Assembly (NCBI GenBank): GCA_030490835.1
Contig: CM059975.1
Location: forward strand, 8,211,579 to 8,275,578
DNA: 64,000 nt
Reading direction: 5' to 3'
Source of the DNA: Annona cherimola
Lineage: Eukaryota > Streptophyta > Magnoliopsida > Magnoliales > Annonaceae
Shown: piece after piece, positions 54,240 through 64,000 of the stretch
How the letters are laid out: each line of letters starts with the position of its first letter
How positions within the stretch are numbered: the stretch's first letter is position 1
Translations under genes and position numbers: made by a program
The notes under the pieces: generated by a model
Database searches by the model: none
Told to the model about the DNA's origin: nothing
Seen by the model: only the letters and a program-made list of their open reading frames with translations

Positions 54240-54807
54240 AGCCTTGATAATGTTTGAGGTCTTCTTTATTTCATCTAGGCCCACCTGTATTTATATCAAA
54301 ATTTGTTACTTTTTTTATATTTATCTAATTTCAAAATCAACAAATATTTACTCCCACTTAATGTTAAACGGGTCAAGATCTTGTTATTTTTGAAACTATA
54401 AAATCTATCCCAAAATGATAAATTTTGATATGTATGTAAATTATATGTGGGCTCATATAAAAAAAAAATAAATTAAAAGAGGAATATGTATTGAACCTTG
54501 GTACATATATAATTGGTTTAATACATGTTTTTCTTACTACTACTATACTATTGACAACGGCAACGTTCACTTACTACTGGCTCCACATTGTGCCCATTCG
54601 TAACTAGTTCAAGTGGGCTCTCATTTGCACTGTTTGTTCGAATCAGTTTTATCGGCTTTCTTTGTTATTATTTATTTTATATAATAATTTAATCTAATAC
54701 TCAAATCAAATTTATGTGGGTAATGGTTACAATAAAAAATTTGTCAAATTTATATCTACTTTAAAATAAGAATTATTTTGTAACTCACCTATGTCAATTT
54801 AAAAATA
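54240..54807. other. Intergenic, unassigned
   Basis: AT-rich DNA with no gene recognised. Confidence 0.4.
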
Positions 54808-55057
54808 AAATTAAGGTTCAATTTTTTATTGGTATTACATACATCGTGATATCTAATGTTATAAATCAGTTATTTCACGACCCTCATACCATAGAGGAAA
54901 TATTTATAAGTACCTCCGCCACAAAGGGGAATCTATATAACCTCTATTATCAAGGGAAATAAATTTTTGCCCCACGAGGGGTTGAACTCACAACCTCACC
55001 ATCAATGGCCACTCGTCGTGACCATCTCAGATATCACCTAGTTGACAAATTAAGGTT
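54808..55057 (-). mobile_element. SINE copy 5, near-complete
   Basis: The insert 54819-55046 lies between perfect AAATTAAGGTT repeats (54808-54818 and 55047-55057). The minus strand has a B box (GTGAGTTCAACCCC) near its 5' end and ends GTAATACCAATAAAAAA. Confidence 0.85.
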
Positions 55058-55059
55058 TA

Positions 55060-55480
55060 TTTGGAATTGAAGAAAAATGGAAAAAAATCAGAAAATTTTG
55101 TGAGAAATTTTTTTGAAAAATTAAAAGAATGAGGAGCTGTGATAGGGTTAATCAGTAGAAGCAAAGAGAATAAAAATTAAATAAAAAATTTATTTGACTA
55201 AATATTACAAAACAATGGTTAGGCACCGCTCGGTAAGAAGTGCGTGTGGAAAACATACTTTTCCACCTCTCCCCATATATTTTCAAAAAATACTTTGGCA
55301 TTTTTGCTATCAACTATTCTACTATTTTCATTTTTATCCATGTATTTCAATTATTTTATCACATGATTACTATCTTATTTATTCACATTTTACTCTTACA
55401 TATTATATATCTATTACAATTTCAAATATTTTCTTTTTCACTTTCTTATTCTCTGCTTTATCCAAATTATCAAACAGTGG
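55060..55480. repeat. Family F-like MITE remnant
   Basis: Starts AAGGTTTATTTGGAATTGAA and continues with the family blocks in degraded form. Confidence 0.4.
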
Positions 55481-55489
55481 CTTAGAATA

Positions 55490-56340
55490 TGGTGATAATA
55501 ATAGAAAAGATAGAATAGTAAAGTAATTAAGACATAACATTTCGAAAGAATATAAAAAGTGGAGAAATTTTTTCTTTTTGTTTTCCTTATTACAAAATAA
55601 AGGCTTAATATATTTCTGACTGAACACAAGGTGGCAGATATAAGGGATTGAGTAGATATCATATGATAGTGTAAATAAGGCCTCTTGAAGTATTTCAACA
55701 TTCATTTGCTCAATTGTGAAAATAGTTTTAAGTGAACCTCACCTTACCTATAAATTTGAATTCCTTGCCAACGTGTCTACCTTATAATAATTTGGAAGTT
55801 GATTTCTTACATGCTCACTACGTAATTTCTTGATGAGTTCTAGCTTAGTCATCATTGCAACTTATCAAATTCTCGCATATACATTCCAAAGTATTACGCC
55901 ACTGGTAGCAGCCCACCTTGTAAGTCCCTTTTCATTCCCTGAACCGGTCACATCCATGAAATAAGAACTAAGCAGCCAAACAGCCAACCATCCATGACGA
56001 TCAATCACAAGAAAATAAGGCCAGCCAGCCCGTTAGCTAGCAAATCTTAGCTACTTGATTATTCCATTGTGCTGAAATGGCGCACCTTTTCAAAGGTCAC
56101 TCTACTATATTGCGGGTATGCACGTGACCTGCGATAGAAATTTTTTTATTTTATTACTTAATATATGTGTATATATGGTGGATGATTCAACCATTAAATG
56201 ATACGCATGAGTGATTAATACTGATCAGTAGGCTCATACAAGTGTCAGCAGACCATTACCGATGGCCTTCACACCCCAGCTAGCCTGCTTCGCGTGGTTG
56301 AATTCGATAGTTTGGTCTTAGCAATTTATATATGGCATTG
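55490..56340. other. Intergenic, unassigned
   Basis: No gene recognised. The open frames here are in AT-rich DNA. Confidence 0.4.
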
Positions 56341-56352
56341 TATTAAAAGTTA

Positions 56353-56405
56353 TATATGCTAGCTTACATCCAAAAAAAAAAAAAAAAAAGTTTTATATGC
56401 TAGCT
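56353..56405 (+). repeat. Micro-insertion with 12-bp direct repeat
   Basis: TATATGCTAGCT at 56353-56364 and 56394-56405 flanks TACATCC followed by about 17 A. Confidence 0.55.
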
Positions 56406-56409
56406 AATT

Positions 56410-57780
56410 GCGGCCTTCTTGGGATATGTTCCAATATTCATGATAGCTGGGGGAAAAGAAAAAAAAAAAAAAAAAAAAAAAGTTTCGGACCGCTGGTTTT
56501 AAACACACGGAAACCTTGTTATCCTAGCGTGGCCCCGTGCAGCATATATTTGCTGCTTTTGATCATAAGCAACAAAATTTTTTATTATATGCAACAGATT
56601 TATTATTGTATATGTATTTATTCTCGTAGCGAGTAAAACAATTTTCACTCTCAAAAGATTAATTACTTGTTTTAAGAAAGCCGTGAGCTGAGACAGAAGC
56701 ATAAGGTTGAGGCTTAAGGGGTATATTGAAGAATTATCTTTTAAGTAACGTTCCATTTTTCTATGATTAATTTCCGATAATGTGGATGCGTCGTGGTGGT
56801 GGGACATGAGAAAATGTTAGTGCATTCCTTGCTTTGGGCTCTTTACAGAGCGGAATCCGGCGCGAGTCGATCGATCATGCAGGATGTGTTTATCTTTTCT
56901 CTATCCTCATCTCCAACGCAAAAGGCATTGGATTGGATTGGATTAGGATTTCGGAGTGGCGTGCTGTAGACTGCAGTGCTGATCATGGAATTCCGACTCG
57001 GCAGGTCGGCACCTTGTATATATGTACATCCAAACACCTCCTCCTCTGCAACTGGCACGGAGACAGGGATATGGGGAAGGGGACCAATTTCATTCCCACT
57101 TACTTACAGTTTCAGTACATAATTATCTTATAATCTTGCGAGATATATAGTGGGGGCATGCCAACATAATTTTTTTAGTAGAATTACGTTAGCTTATATT
57201 ATGAAATTTTTTTGTTAAATAGAAAAAATACTTTAATGAGAATTATAGGATCTAAGAGCACCAAAGGGCTAAAAAAAAAAAAAGATCTTTGGCTGAAGTA
57301 GTTAATAATAATAATATCAACAATTGTTGTATATGTTGTCCATACCCCAAAACAACCTTTTTTTTTCATTATCATTGCTAATATTTTCTATTCATCACTA
57401 ATTATTTACTGATTACATTACTTTGTTTATTTTTTCAATTTCCCTTTCAATCTTTTTCACAATTCAAGCGTGAATATTAATTCCACAAATGGTCAGGAAC
57501 AGTGTGCTGGTGTGGCCCACTTGTTTAAATGGGTCAATCGGTTCCTCATATTTGATTAAGACTCGAAATATTATTTCATTCCAAGTGTATGGTCAGATTT
57601 TAACGAAGAATCAACGCTGTATGTATATGGATAGAAGGACGACACGGCATTATTTTATTTTGACGTGCAGCATGCGTTGGGATGCCGCATGATGCACGGT
57701 GGATTCTTCATGACGCTAAGAGTTCAAATACGGACATCTGGGGCATTTCATGCCTCGTTAATTAGGGGGTGTGAATTTGT
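56410..57780. other. Intergenic, unassigned
   Basis: 56455-56485 holds a poly-A tract and 56525-56640 resembles the CACTA-like stretch (TATATGCAACAGATTT, TCGTAGCGAG). 56840-57130 is GC-richer with a 99-codon frame and no known domain. Confidence 0.4.
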
Positions 57781-57794
57781 ATTGGTCGGTCCCA

Positions 57795-57995
57795 ATCCAT
57801 CCGACCCCACTTGGGAATAAAATTATAAAAATGTCATTAATTTTAAAAAAATCAAAATTTTTTACAAATCTTCAAAAATGATAAAATTTAATTTACATAT
57901 TAAAAACATTTAGATTAATGATTGTATAAATTTTTTTGAAAAAATAAAAAAAAATAAATTTTTGCACTTGGGAGCATCGAAGCTTAGTGCACCAG
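57795..57995. repeat. Family C MITE, half copy
   Basis: Contains AAAATGTCATTAATTTT and AAAAATGATAAAATTTAATT in the family order, ending in GCACTTGGGAGCATCGAAGC. Confidence 0.45.
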
Positions 57996-57999
57996 CTAA

Positions 58000-59350
58000 C
58001 ATCCCTTCAACTTGACCTAGAAGAAATTGACATAAATACCAAATTTACAGCAACCCAACTCAGTATGAACCCAATATCACCTGTTAATTTCTTTAAAAAA
58101 AATATGTCAATTTATGTATTAAACATTTTAACTATAATTATAATAAACATACTTTTACATAATCATAACATAATTAAACTATAAAATATTTATTCTAAAA
58201 TCTAAATATCATCTACATTTATCCATAAAAATTTGAACAACTTGCATCTACGTCAACTTAATTTGTAAATAATTTCAAGTATATTAACTCTTTAAAATTA
58301 TTGTATGCATACTAATTAATTATGAAATATATAAGTTTCACTTTTATTAAACTTGTTTAGATAATAATTTTATGTAACTTAATTTACTTTTCTTACCTTG
58401 ATTGTTGATAAAAATTTATTATATTTATTGTGCTTGACATTATCTTTTAATTAGAAAATCAAGTTTTGTCAAAATCAAAGATGTCATAGTCATATATATT
58501 CATATGTAAATTGTGAATCAATAAGTTATCATATTCAATAATAAATTTTAAAATTAGTATGTGTAAATGTAAAAATGTTCAAAAAGTTTGCTATTTCTAC
58601 ATGCAAATTTCAAGTTCTGTTGGTTTTAAGAGTTAACTAAGTTTTAACCAGAAACCCAAATCCTACTTTTAAGATTAGGGATAGGTTTTACTTAAATTCG
58701 GTATAATTCGACCCAAATTGCACCTCTGCCTTGTTTTAAACCAAATAAAACATGCGAAATTTTTTATATTTTGGTCTATAACTTTATGCATTTCCTTACA
58801 AGTTTTGCATATTTTCTTTTTAAACCTTTAAGTTTGTCTCCTTTGCATTTTGAACCCTACCGTTAATGCAAGCCAACAAATGAATAGAAAAATCTATCAA
58901 TAGCTATTTTACAAATTTTTAATAATAATATTTCCCTTAAAAGGCTCATATTTTCCATAAAAAAGGTTGTTCATGAGTCATTCAACTTAGCCATAACAAA
59001 AATTGCATTGTCTATAAATTTAAGTTAACTTATGTTCATGGGTCAACTCATATCAACTTAACTAAGCTGTAAGGTATATGAGATATTTTATTTATAAAAA
59101 ATCGCTAGTTAACAATTTCTTACAGTAAGTTGTGAGATACAAAAGGACAAACTTATAATGTTTAAGAAGTAAATACGCATAGTTAGAAGGATCACAATAC
59201 AAAGAACCCTCATCGATTTAGTTTGATAGTGCTATAAACAAACTATAAGTTCCTTTTGGAAGTATTTCACATTTGGCGATTTGCTATTTTACGATGCTGA
59301 TAAAAATTTAGGAGAAAAAAATGAAAGATTAGTATATTATATAATGATTT
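58000..59350. other. Intergenic, unassigned
   Basis: Strongly AT-rich. A weak relative of the hAT MITE may lie near 58650-58740. No gene recognised. Confidence 0.4.
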
Positions 59351-59602
59351 GTTACTTTTTATTAGTATTATATATTATGATAATTGATATTACAACCAAA
59401 CATATTCATAACCTTCGCGCCATAGACGATTTTCTGTAATGCCTCAGCACTAGGAGAAAAATCTGTAAATACCTCCATAATAGAAAAAAATTATAAAATA
59501 CCCCAACTCCAGGGGAGGAATTGAACATCTGACCAAGGCATCCATGCTCACAGGTGTTATCATTAGGGAGACCCCTAGTGGTATAACAAGTTATTACTTT
59601 TT
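59351..59602 (-). mobile_element. SINE copy 6
   Basis: The insert 59361-59593 lies between GTTACTTTTT and ATTACTTTTT. The plus strand begins ATTAGTATTATATATTATGATAATTG, the complement of the family tail. The minus-strand head has GTTCAATTCC, a B-box match. Confidence 0.65.
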
Positions 59603-59681
59603 TTATTATTAGTTACTTAGTTAAGTAAACAAATTATGTATTTTATTTTTTTACATTTACATTTCTCTTCATTTTTATATA

Positions 59682-59977
59682 GGATGTGTTTGGTAACAAG
59701 TAAAAGTTGTCAAAGTTAAAATTTTTCAATCTAAAATTTTTCAATCTAAAACTTTTCACTCTCCATAGTTATCCTATTTTTTAATCATTTCTTCACATTT
59801 TTTATACAACTACCCTATTTTTCAATCATTTCTACACAACTATCAACACAACTAACCTATCTATTTCAACTTTATCTTATTTATTCCTCATCATTACCCC
59901 TATCATATCACATCATTTAACAACTTCTACTCTCTACAACTTTTCATCAAAAGTTTTATTTATTTCCAAACAAGCTC
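59682..59977 (-). mobile_element. Family F MITE, near-complete
   Basis: Ends AGGATGTGTTTGGTAACA and (inverted) GAGCTTGTTTGGAAATAA. Interior is the complement of the copy at 36440-36728. Confidence 0.65.
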
Positions 59978-59999
59978 AAATGTACTTAATTTATACAAC

Positions 60000-60419
60000 A
60001 CTAGATTTTACTATTTTTGAATTCTTGTACATAATTTTTCTATAAAATTTTTAAAATAACAGATTTAATATTTTCATGTGAAGAGTGTGAGAACTTAAAA
60101 ATAATAATTTCTAGTATATAATTGAATACATTTTTTGATGTAATAAATTAAATACATTTAGAATCATGTAAAAATACACGAAATTGCTTCTTAGTTAAGT
60201 TACAACCCCTTATAAAGTGTCCAAATTCAAAAATGAAAATTTCATGTTTATGGAAGGGACAAGAAGGAATCCATGCGGGGCCAAATGAAGCCTTAAATTG
60301 TTTCCACCATGTGTTTGCAGTCAATCGATCAAGAAATTTTTTTTTAAAATTCCTGCCCTGTATTCATTTGAAGTAAAGGATCATGCCATTGTTATAAACG
60401 CTTTCAGAAATTCAAAAGA
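60000..60419. other. Intergenic, unassigned
   Basis: AT-rich with no gene recognised. Confidence 0.4.
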
Positions 60420-60751
60420 GGGCTAATCCCATGCATCCGACTGCATTGTACCCTTTTTTTTAATCTTTTATAAACATATAAAATTAAGTGTGTTTAACTT
60501 ATAAATCAAGTTTTATTATTTTTGAATATTTTTAAGTATTTTTTATTTTAAATACAGTGACATTTTTCTTAATTTTTGAGTAAAAAATTATGAAAATGTC
60601 ACTATGTTTAAAAATAAAAATACTTAAAAGCATCCAAAAATGGTAACATTTAGTTTATATGTTAAATACGCCTAACTCTACATGTTTGTAAAAAAATCAA
60701 AAAAATTATCTTTGGATGGGTCCCCCGCACTCATACGCATGGGATCATCCC
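60420..60751. mobile_element. Foldback MITE, family C with GGG-ATCCCATGC ends
   Basis: Inverted ends GGGCTAATCCCATGC and GGGATGATCCCATGC, with the AAGTTTTATTATTTTTGAATA core. TSD not resolved. Confidence 0.7.
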
Positions 60752-60754
60752 TCC

Positions 60755-61306
60755 TCAATTAAAAATAATGTTGTTGCAATGGAAAACATACTACCCCACA
60801 TTTAAAGCCTTGTATTCATTTGAACCGAAGAATTTCATGGGATTCCATGAGAAATACACTGATTCTACACTTTCTAACCAATTATTTCATAATCTAACAA
60901 TTTTATTTTTTCAATTTTACTTTTATAATTTAATCATTTCTCCATATAATATTCTATTCATTTCAAATTTATCCATATTATTTCATATAAATTGTACAAA
61001 TCTCAAATTATTTCCTTTCCAACATTTCTGTAAGCAGGACGTTCTGTAAGCAGGACGAGGAGTAAGCAGTAAGCAGGCTTGTCCGTCGGAGTATCAAAGG
61101 CGTCGAAAATTCGTCAGTCCGTGCTCGCCACTTTATTAATGTCGTTTGCCGTTGAACCGTACATTCCGCATCACGGGCCCGTACCGTCCTTACTTCTCAT
61201 CCATCGGCTGGTGGGGCCCACATCGTCCCTGCGCTACACAGACAAAAAGCAAGAGGCCCCATTGCTTTTTTTCTTTTTAGGTACACACCCCCTTTCCACT
61301 CTCAAC
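60755..61306. other. Intergenic, with a short tandem repeat
   Basis: 61026-61041 and 61042-61057 are exact copies of TTCTGTAAGCAGGACG, followed by two more GTAAGCAG units. A GC-richer stretch follows to 61270. The frame at 61079-61318 has no known domain. Confidence 0.45.
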
Positions 61307-61419
61307 CAATGTTTTTAAAACCGGACCGGTCACTGAACCGGTTTGTGACCGGTTTCCGGTTCAACCGGATCGAACCGCGGTTGGACCGGTAAGACCGACC
61401 GGTCGGATAAAAAACACTG
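61307..61419. mobile_element. 113-bp hAT-type MITE with 8-bp TSD
   Basis: Ends CAATGTTTTTAAAACCGGAC and (inverted) CAGTGTTTTTTATCCGACC. Flanked by a perfect 8-bp duplication CTCTCAAC at 61299-61306 and 61420-61427. The interior is almost wholly ACCGGT/GGTTCAACCGG units. Confidence 0.88.
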
Positions 61420-61429
61420 CTCTCAACTG

Positions 61430-63999
61430 CCATGACGGCTCAGTGCGACCTTGCCAAAAATACCACTTTTTTTTTAGGAAAAAAAAAACGTTTTATCAAC
61501 GAGACTGAAAACGTAAAATTATTTCATCAAAAAAAAAGAAAACGTAAAATTAGTTAGCGTGGCTTATTTATTTCTCAAAAACCCATATATCTAAAACAAG
61601 AACCATGATATAAGTTTTTCGAATTATTTTATATTATTAATTTGCATAATATTGGTAAAGAAGAGGAATCTAACCCAACCCATAAGGAGCAGTTGGGCTC
61701 CGTATAAGAGGCTTCAATGAGATAGAAAAATAAGTTGAAGCATCAAGAATAAGAAAAGTGATATCAGAAAATTGAAAAGTTGCATTTAAATGTTAAAAAT
61801 ACCTAATATCATTCATGTCTCATTCAAGTTTCTTGAATGTTTTGGAATTAGATCATCACGAATACGCCCTAAAGCTTCTCCACCATCTCCTTCCGATCAA
61901 GAACAGATGAACGGTTCTGATCTTGTACGATGTACTGGCTAGGTTGGTGTTCGTTTTCTCCCGGTGGGGATGAGATGCGGCTATGGTTTGGTGGGGTGAC
62001 CTTTCAGGAGAGGAGAAGGGGTGGAGTGTGAGGATTAATCTCAGTTGTCCATTTCTGAGGGGACTAACTTTCTAGAGAAGGCTTTGGGTCTTTGGGTGGT
62101 GTGGCAGAGGGAAGGTCAGCTCACCCAGCTACTTTTGCGTGTACCAGAACCACAAGATCATATGATGGTGAAGGTAGCTACGCTGGATACTTTTGTTACT
62201 GAAATCTCACGTCGATTCGTGGCTCATAATCAATCTTTTTTAAGCAAACGTAATATCTCACCGCCCTTTCATTTTACTTAATAGAGCAGTAACTATACAA
62301 GACCAAGTCCGACATCATGAAAAATAATGACACAACTGAAGAAGTTTAAAATGCTAGTTTGTTACCAATCTTTCCCTCCAGCACTTTCTTTTACTATGTC
62401 GTAACCACCAGATCCTATTTTCCACCCATTTGCCCATACAATGAATATGGGCTCATTCAAGAAGATGGGTTTTGTCATATATAGCATGAAATTTGAATAA
62501 CATCACATGCAGATAAATGAAAAGGCAATTAAAAAATGTATTAGATCTACCGTTATGTGAAATAAAATACTTTTTGCGACCGGTTTCAGTTAGCACAGCT
62601 CAGCTCCTTAGAAGTAGTGGACTCCATTTAATCAATGCTTGGTCGTTTCCTCTAATTATTTTTAATTCAGGCATGCACCAAAACAACTGCATACGAGAGC
62701 CCATCATTTAAATAATGCTAGTTCTACAGGTTAATTAATTACTTTGTTGATACACAATAGATTATAATGTGAATGCAAAGCATGCCATGTTCGACCTTAG
62801 CCATGCAATGATAGGAGCAAAAATCCACGCGTCTGTCAGGCTCTGCTTTGTGCGGTGACTGATCATGCATGTGCGTGCGTGGGCTGTACAACAGCTGTAA
62901 AAATAGACACGGTTTGAAAGCCATGATATTATGCTGTGGAATCTCCATTAGCAGATTCTGAAGTTTTTTTTTTTTTTCCTAATCTCCAACTGTAGCTTGT
63001 ATTGTAACATGGCTTCATGATTTGGATGTATTTAAAAAATAGTTCCAGCTTTAGTCCAACTATGTTGATTTTTTTTTAAGAAAGAAAAGAAGAATAAAAT
63101 AAAATTCCCAATAGAATTTGGACACCTTGGGTGTTCAAACAACAACTCCAAAATATATTACAGTCCAAGATTAATTGAAGAAGAAACATATTAGAGGAAG
63201 GGATCCGTTAAGAAGGAAACAATCACATAAACTACATTGTCTCTCAAGCCGAAGTCACAGAACTGGTTTTTTAAAAAGGTAGAGTGCAATCAAGAAATTA
63301 TTAAAAAGACAACGTCATTTGACTTCTAGCACGGCATATAAATATAAGAATATTATGGCATTGGATTGGTCATATATTAATCATTCAATCATCGACTTAT
63401 CCAAATCGCCTCAGCTGGACTTTCATGGGATATTCCATATCAAAAGAATTGTGTTCAGCTGGTGGTGTATGTGTACCAACCACAATTTGAATGCCATATT
63501 CCTTTATATTTATATGAATAGAATAAGATTGAAATGATGTGAATAAGATAACAGGAAAAAGAAAACTAAAGAATAAAATAACTTGTTCGAGATATGATTG
63601 TGAAAGACTAAATATATATTGGAAATTATTTGCAAAAGATGAAGAGATTTTACATCTTGTGATGCTGATTTCCTTTGTACGCATGTAGATTGAATCGCAT
63701 ATAAATAAATAACTTATAAGAACCCATAACTTGTTTTTTTAAAAATAAAAATAAAAAAAGGCTTTATCTGTGTAGTAAAGGTCATCGAGAAAAGCTTTTG
63801 AAAAGCAAAAGTGAATTTGATTATGAGTCTGTACGAGGACATGTTCGCCTGCTCAGACATGTGATCCAAGCTTTGAACCATCCAGGTGCTAGTCATACCT
63901 TGTCATTAATGTCTTCTGCGACTCGATATATGATCTCTGTTCTGGTGCTTTGCCGCGATTATTGATGGAATTCCAGCAGCGCGTACACAGTTTTCTCCT
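61430..63999. other. Intergenic, unassigned
   Basis: 61920-62280 is GC-richer with a 78-codon frame and no recognised domain. The last 250 bases are of mixed composition and could belong to a gene outside the window, but nothing confirms it. No other features are supported. Confidence 0.35.
61507..61552 (+). repeat. Micro-insertion with 15-bp direct repeat
   Basis: GAAAACGTAAAATTA at 61507-61521 and 61538-61552 flanks TTTCATCAAAAAAAAA, which matches the 3' end of the LINE at 16281 (TTTTCATCAAAAAAA). Confidence 0.75.
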
Positions 64000-64000
64000 C

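Overview
The window is nuclear DNA of a flowering plant. The evidence is one large gene with 16 exons and GT-AG introns whose product follows the plant PEX6 peroxin from end to end, two intronless auxin-responsive SAUR genes, and about 50 kb of AT-rich intergenic DNA packed with short non-autonomous transposons (MITEs), SINEs and LINE remnants. I cannot name the species; nothing looks grass-specific. I saw no tRNA, rRNA, CRISPR or bacterial-type features.

Layout. 1-1390: AT-rich DNA with three copies of a MITE (family F here). 1396-10750: the intact PEX6 gene on the + strand, predicted 939 residues, with a LINE 3' fragment in intron 3, a Tourist-like MITE in intron 4, a decoy copy of the exon 8 acceptor in intron 7 and a (CA)n run in intron 10. 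12067-12489: a SAUR gene (- strand). 13-30 kb: nested repeats, including a 5'-truncated LINE (16281-17880), an old duplicated segment, SINEs, and a stack of DNA elements at 24.1-25.9 kb whose innermost member carries a cluster of 16-bp palindromes. 29433-30190: one Mutator-type MITE inside another, each with a perfect 9-bp target-site duplication (TSD). 35655-36062: a second SAUR (SAUR71/72-like, - strand). 36-64 kb: repeats and unassigned DNA, with two hAT-type MITEs that have perfect 8-bp TSDs, more SINEs, and a GC-rich, CpG-rich island at about 51.85-52.42 kb.

The genes are unrelated in function: PEX6 is a housekeeping AAA ATPase that recycles the peroxisomal import receptor, and the SAURs are small auxin-response regulators. 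The most unusual signal is a recurring class of very small insertions of about 7-30 bp. Each carries an A-run (or T-run) next to one of two flanking direct repeats of 10-18 bp. This is the geometry of target-primed reverse transcription, and one insert matches the 3' terminus of the LINE in this window. They may be minimal LINE insertions and are not explained by any standard feature type.
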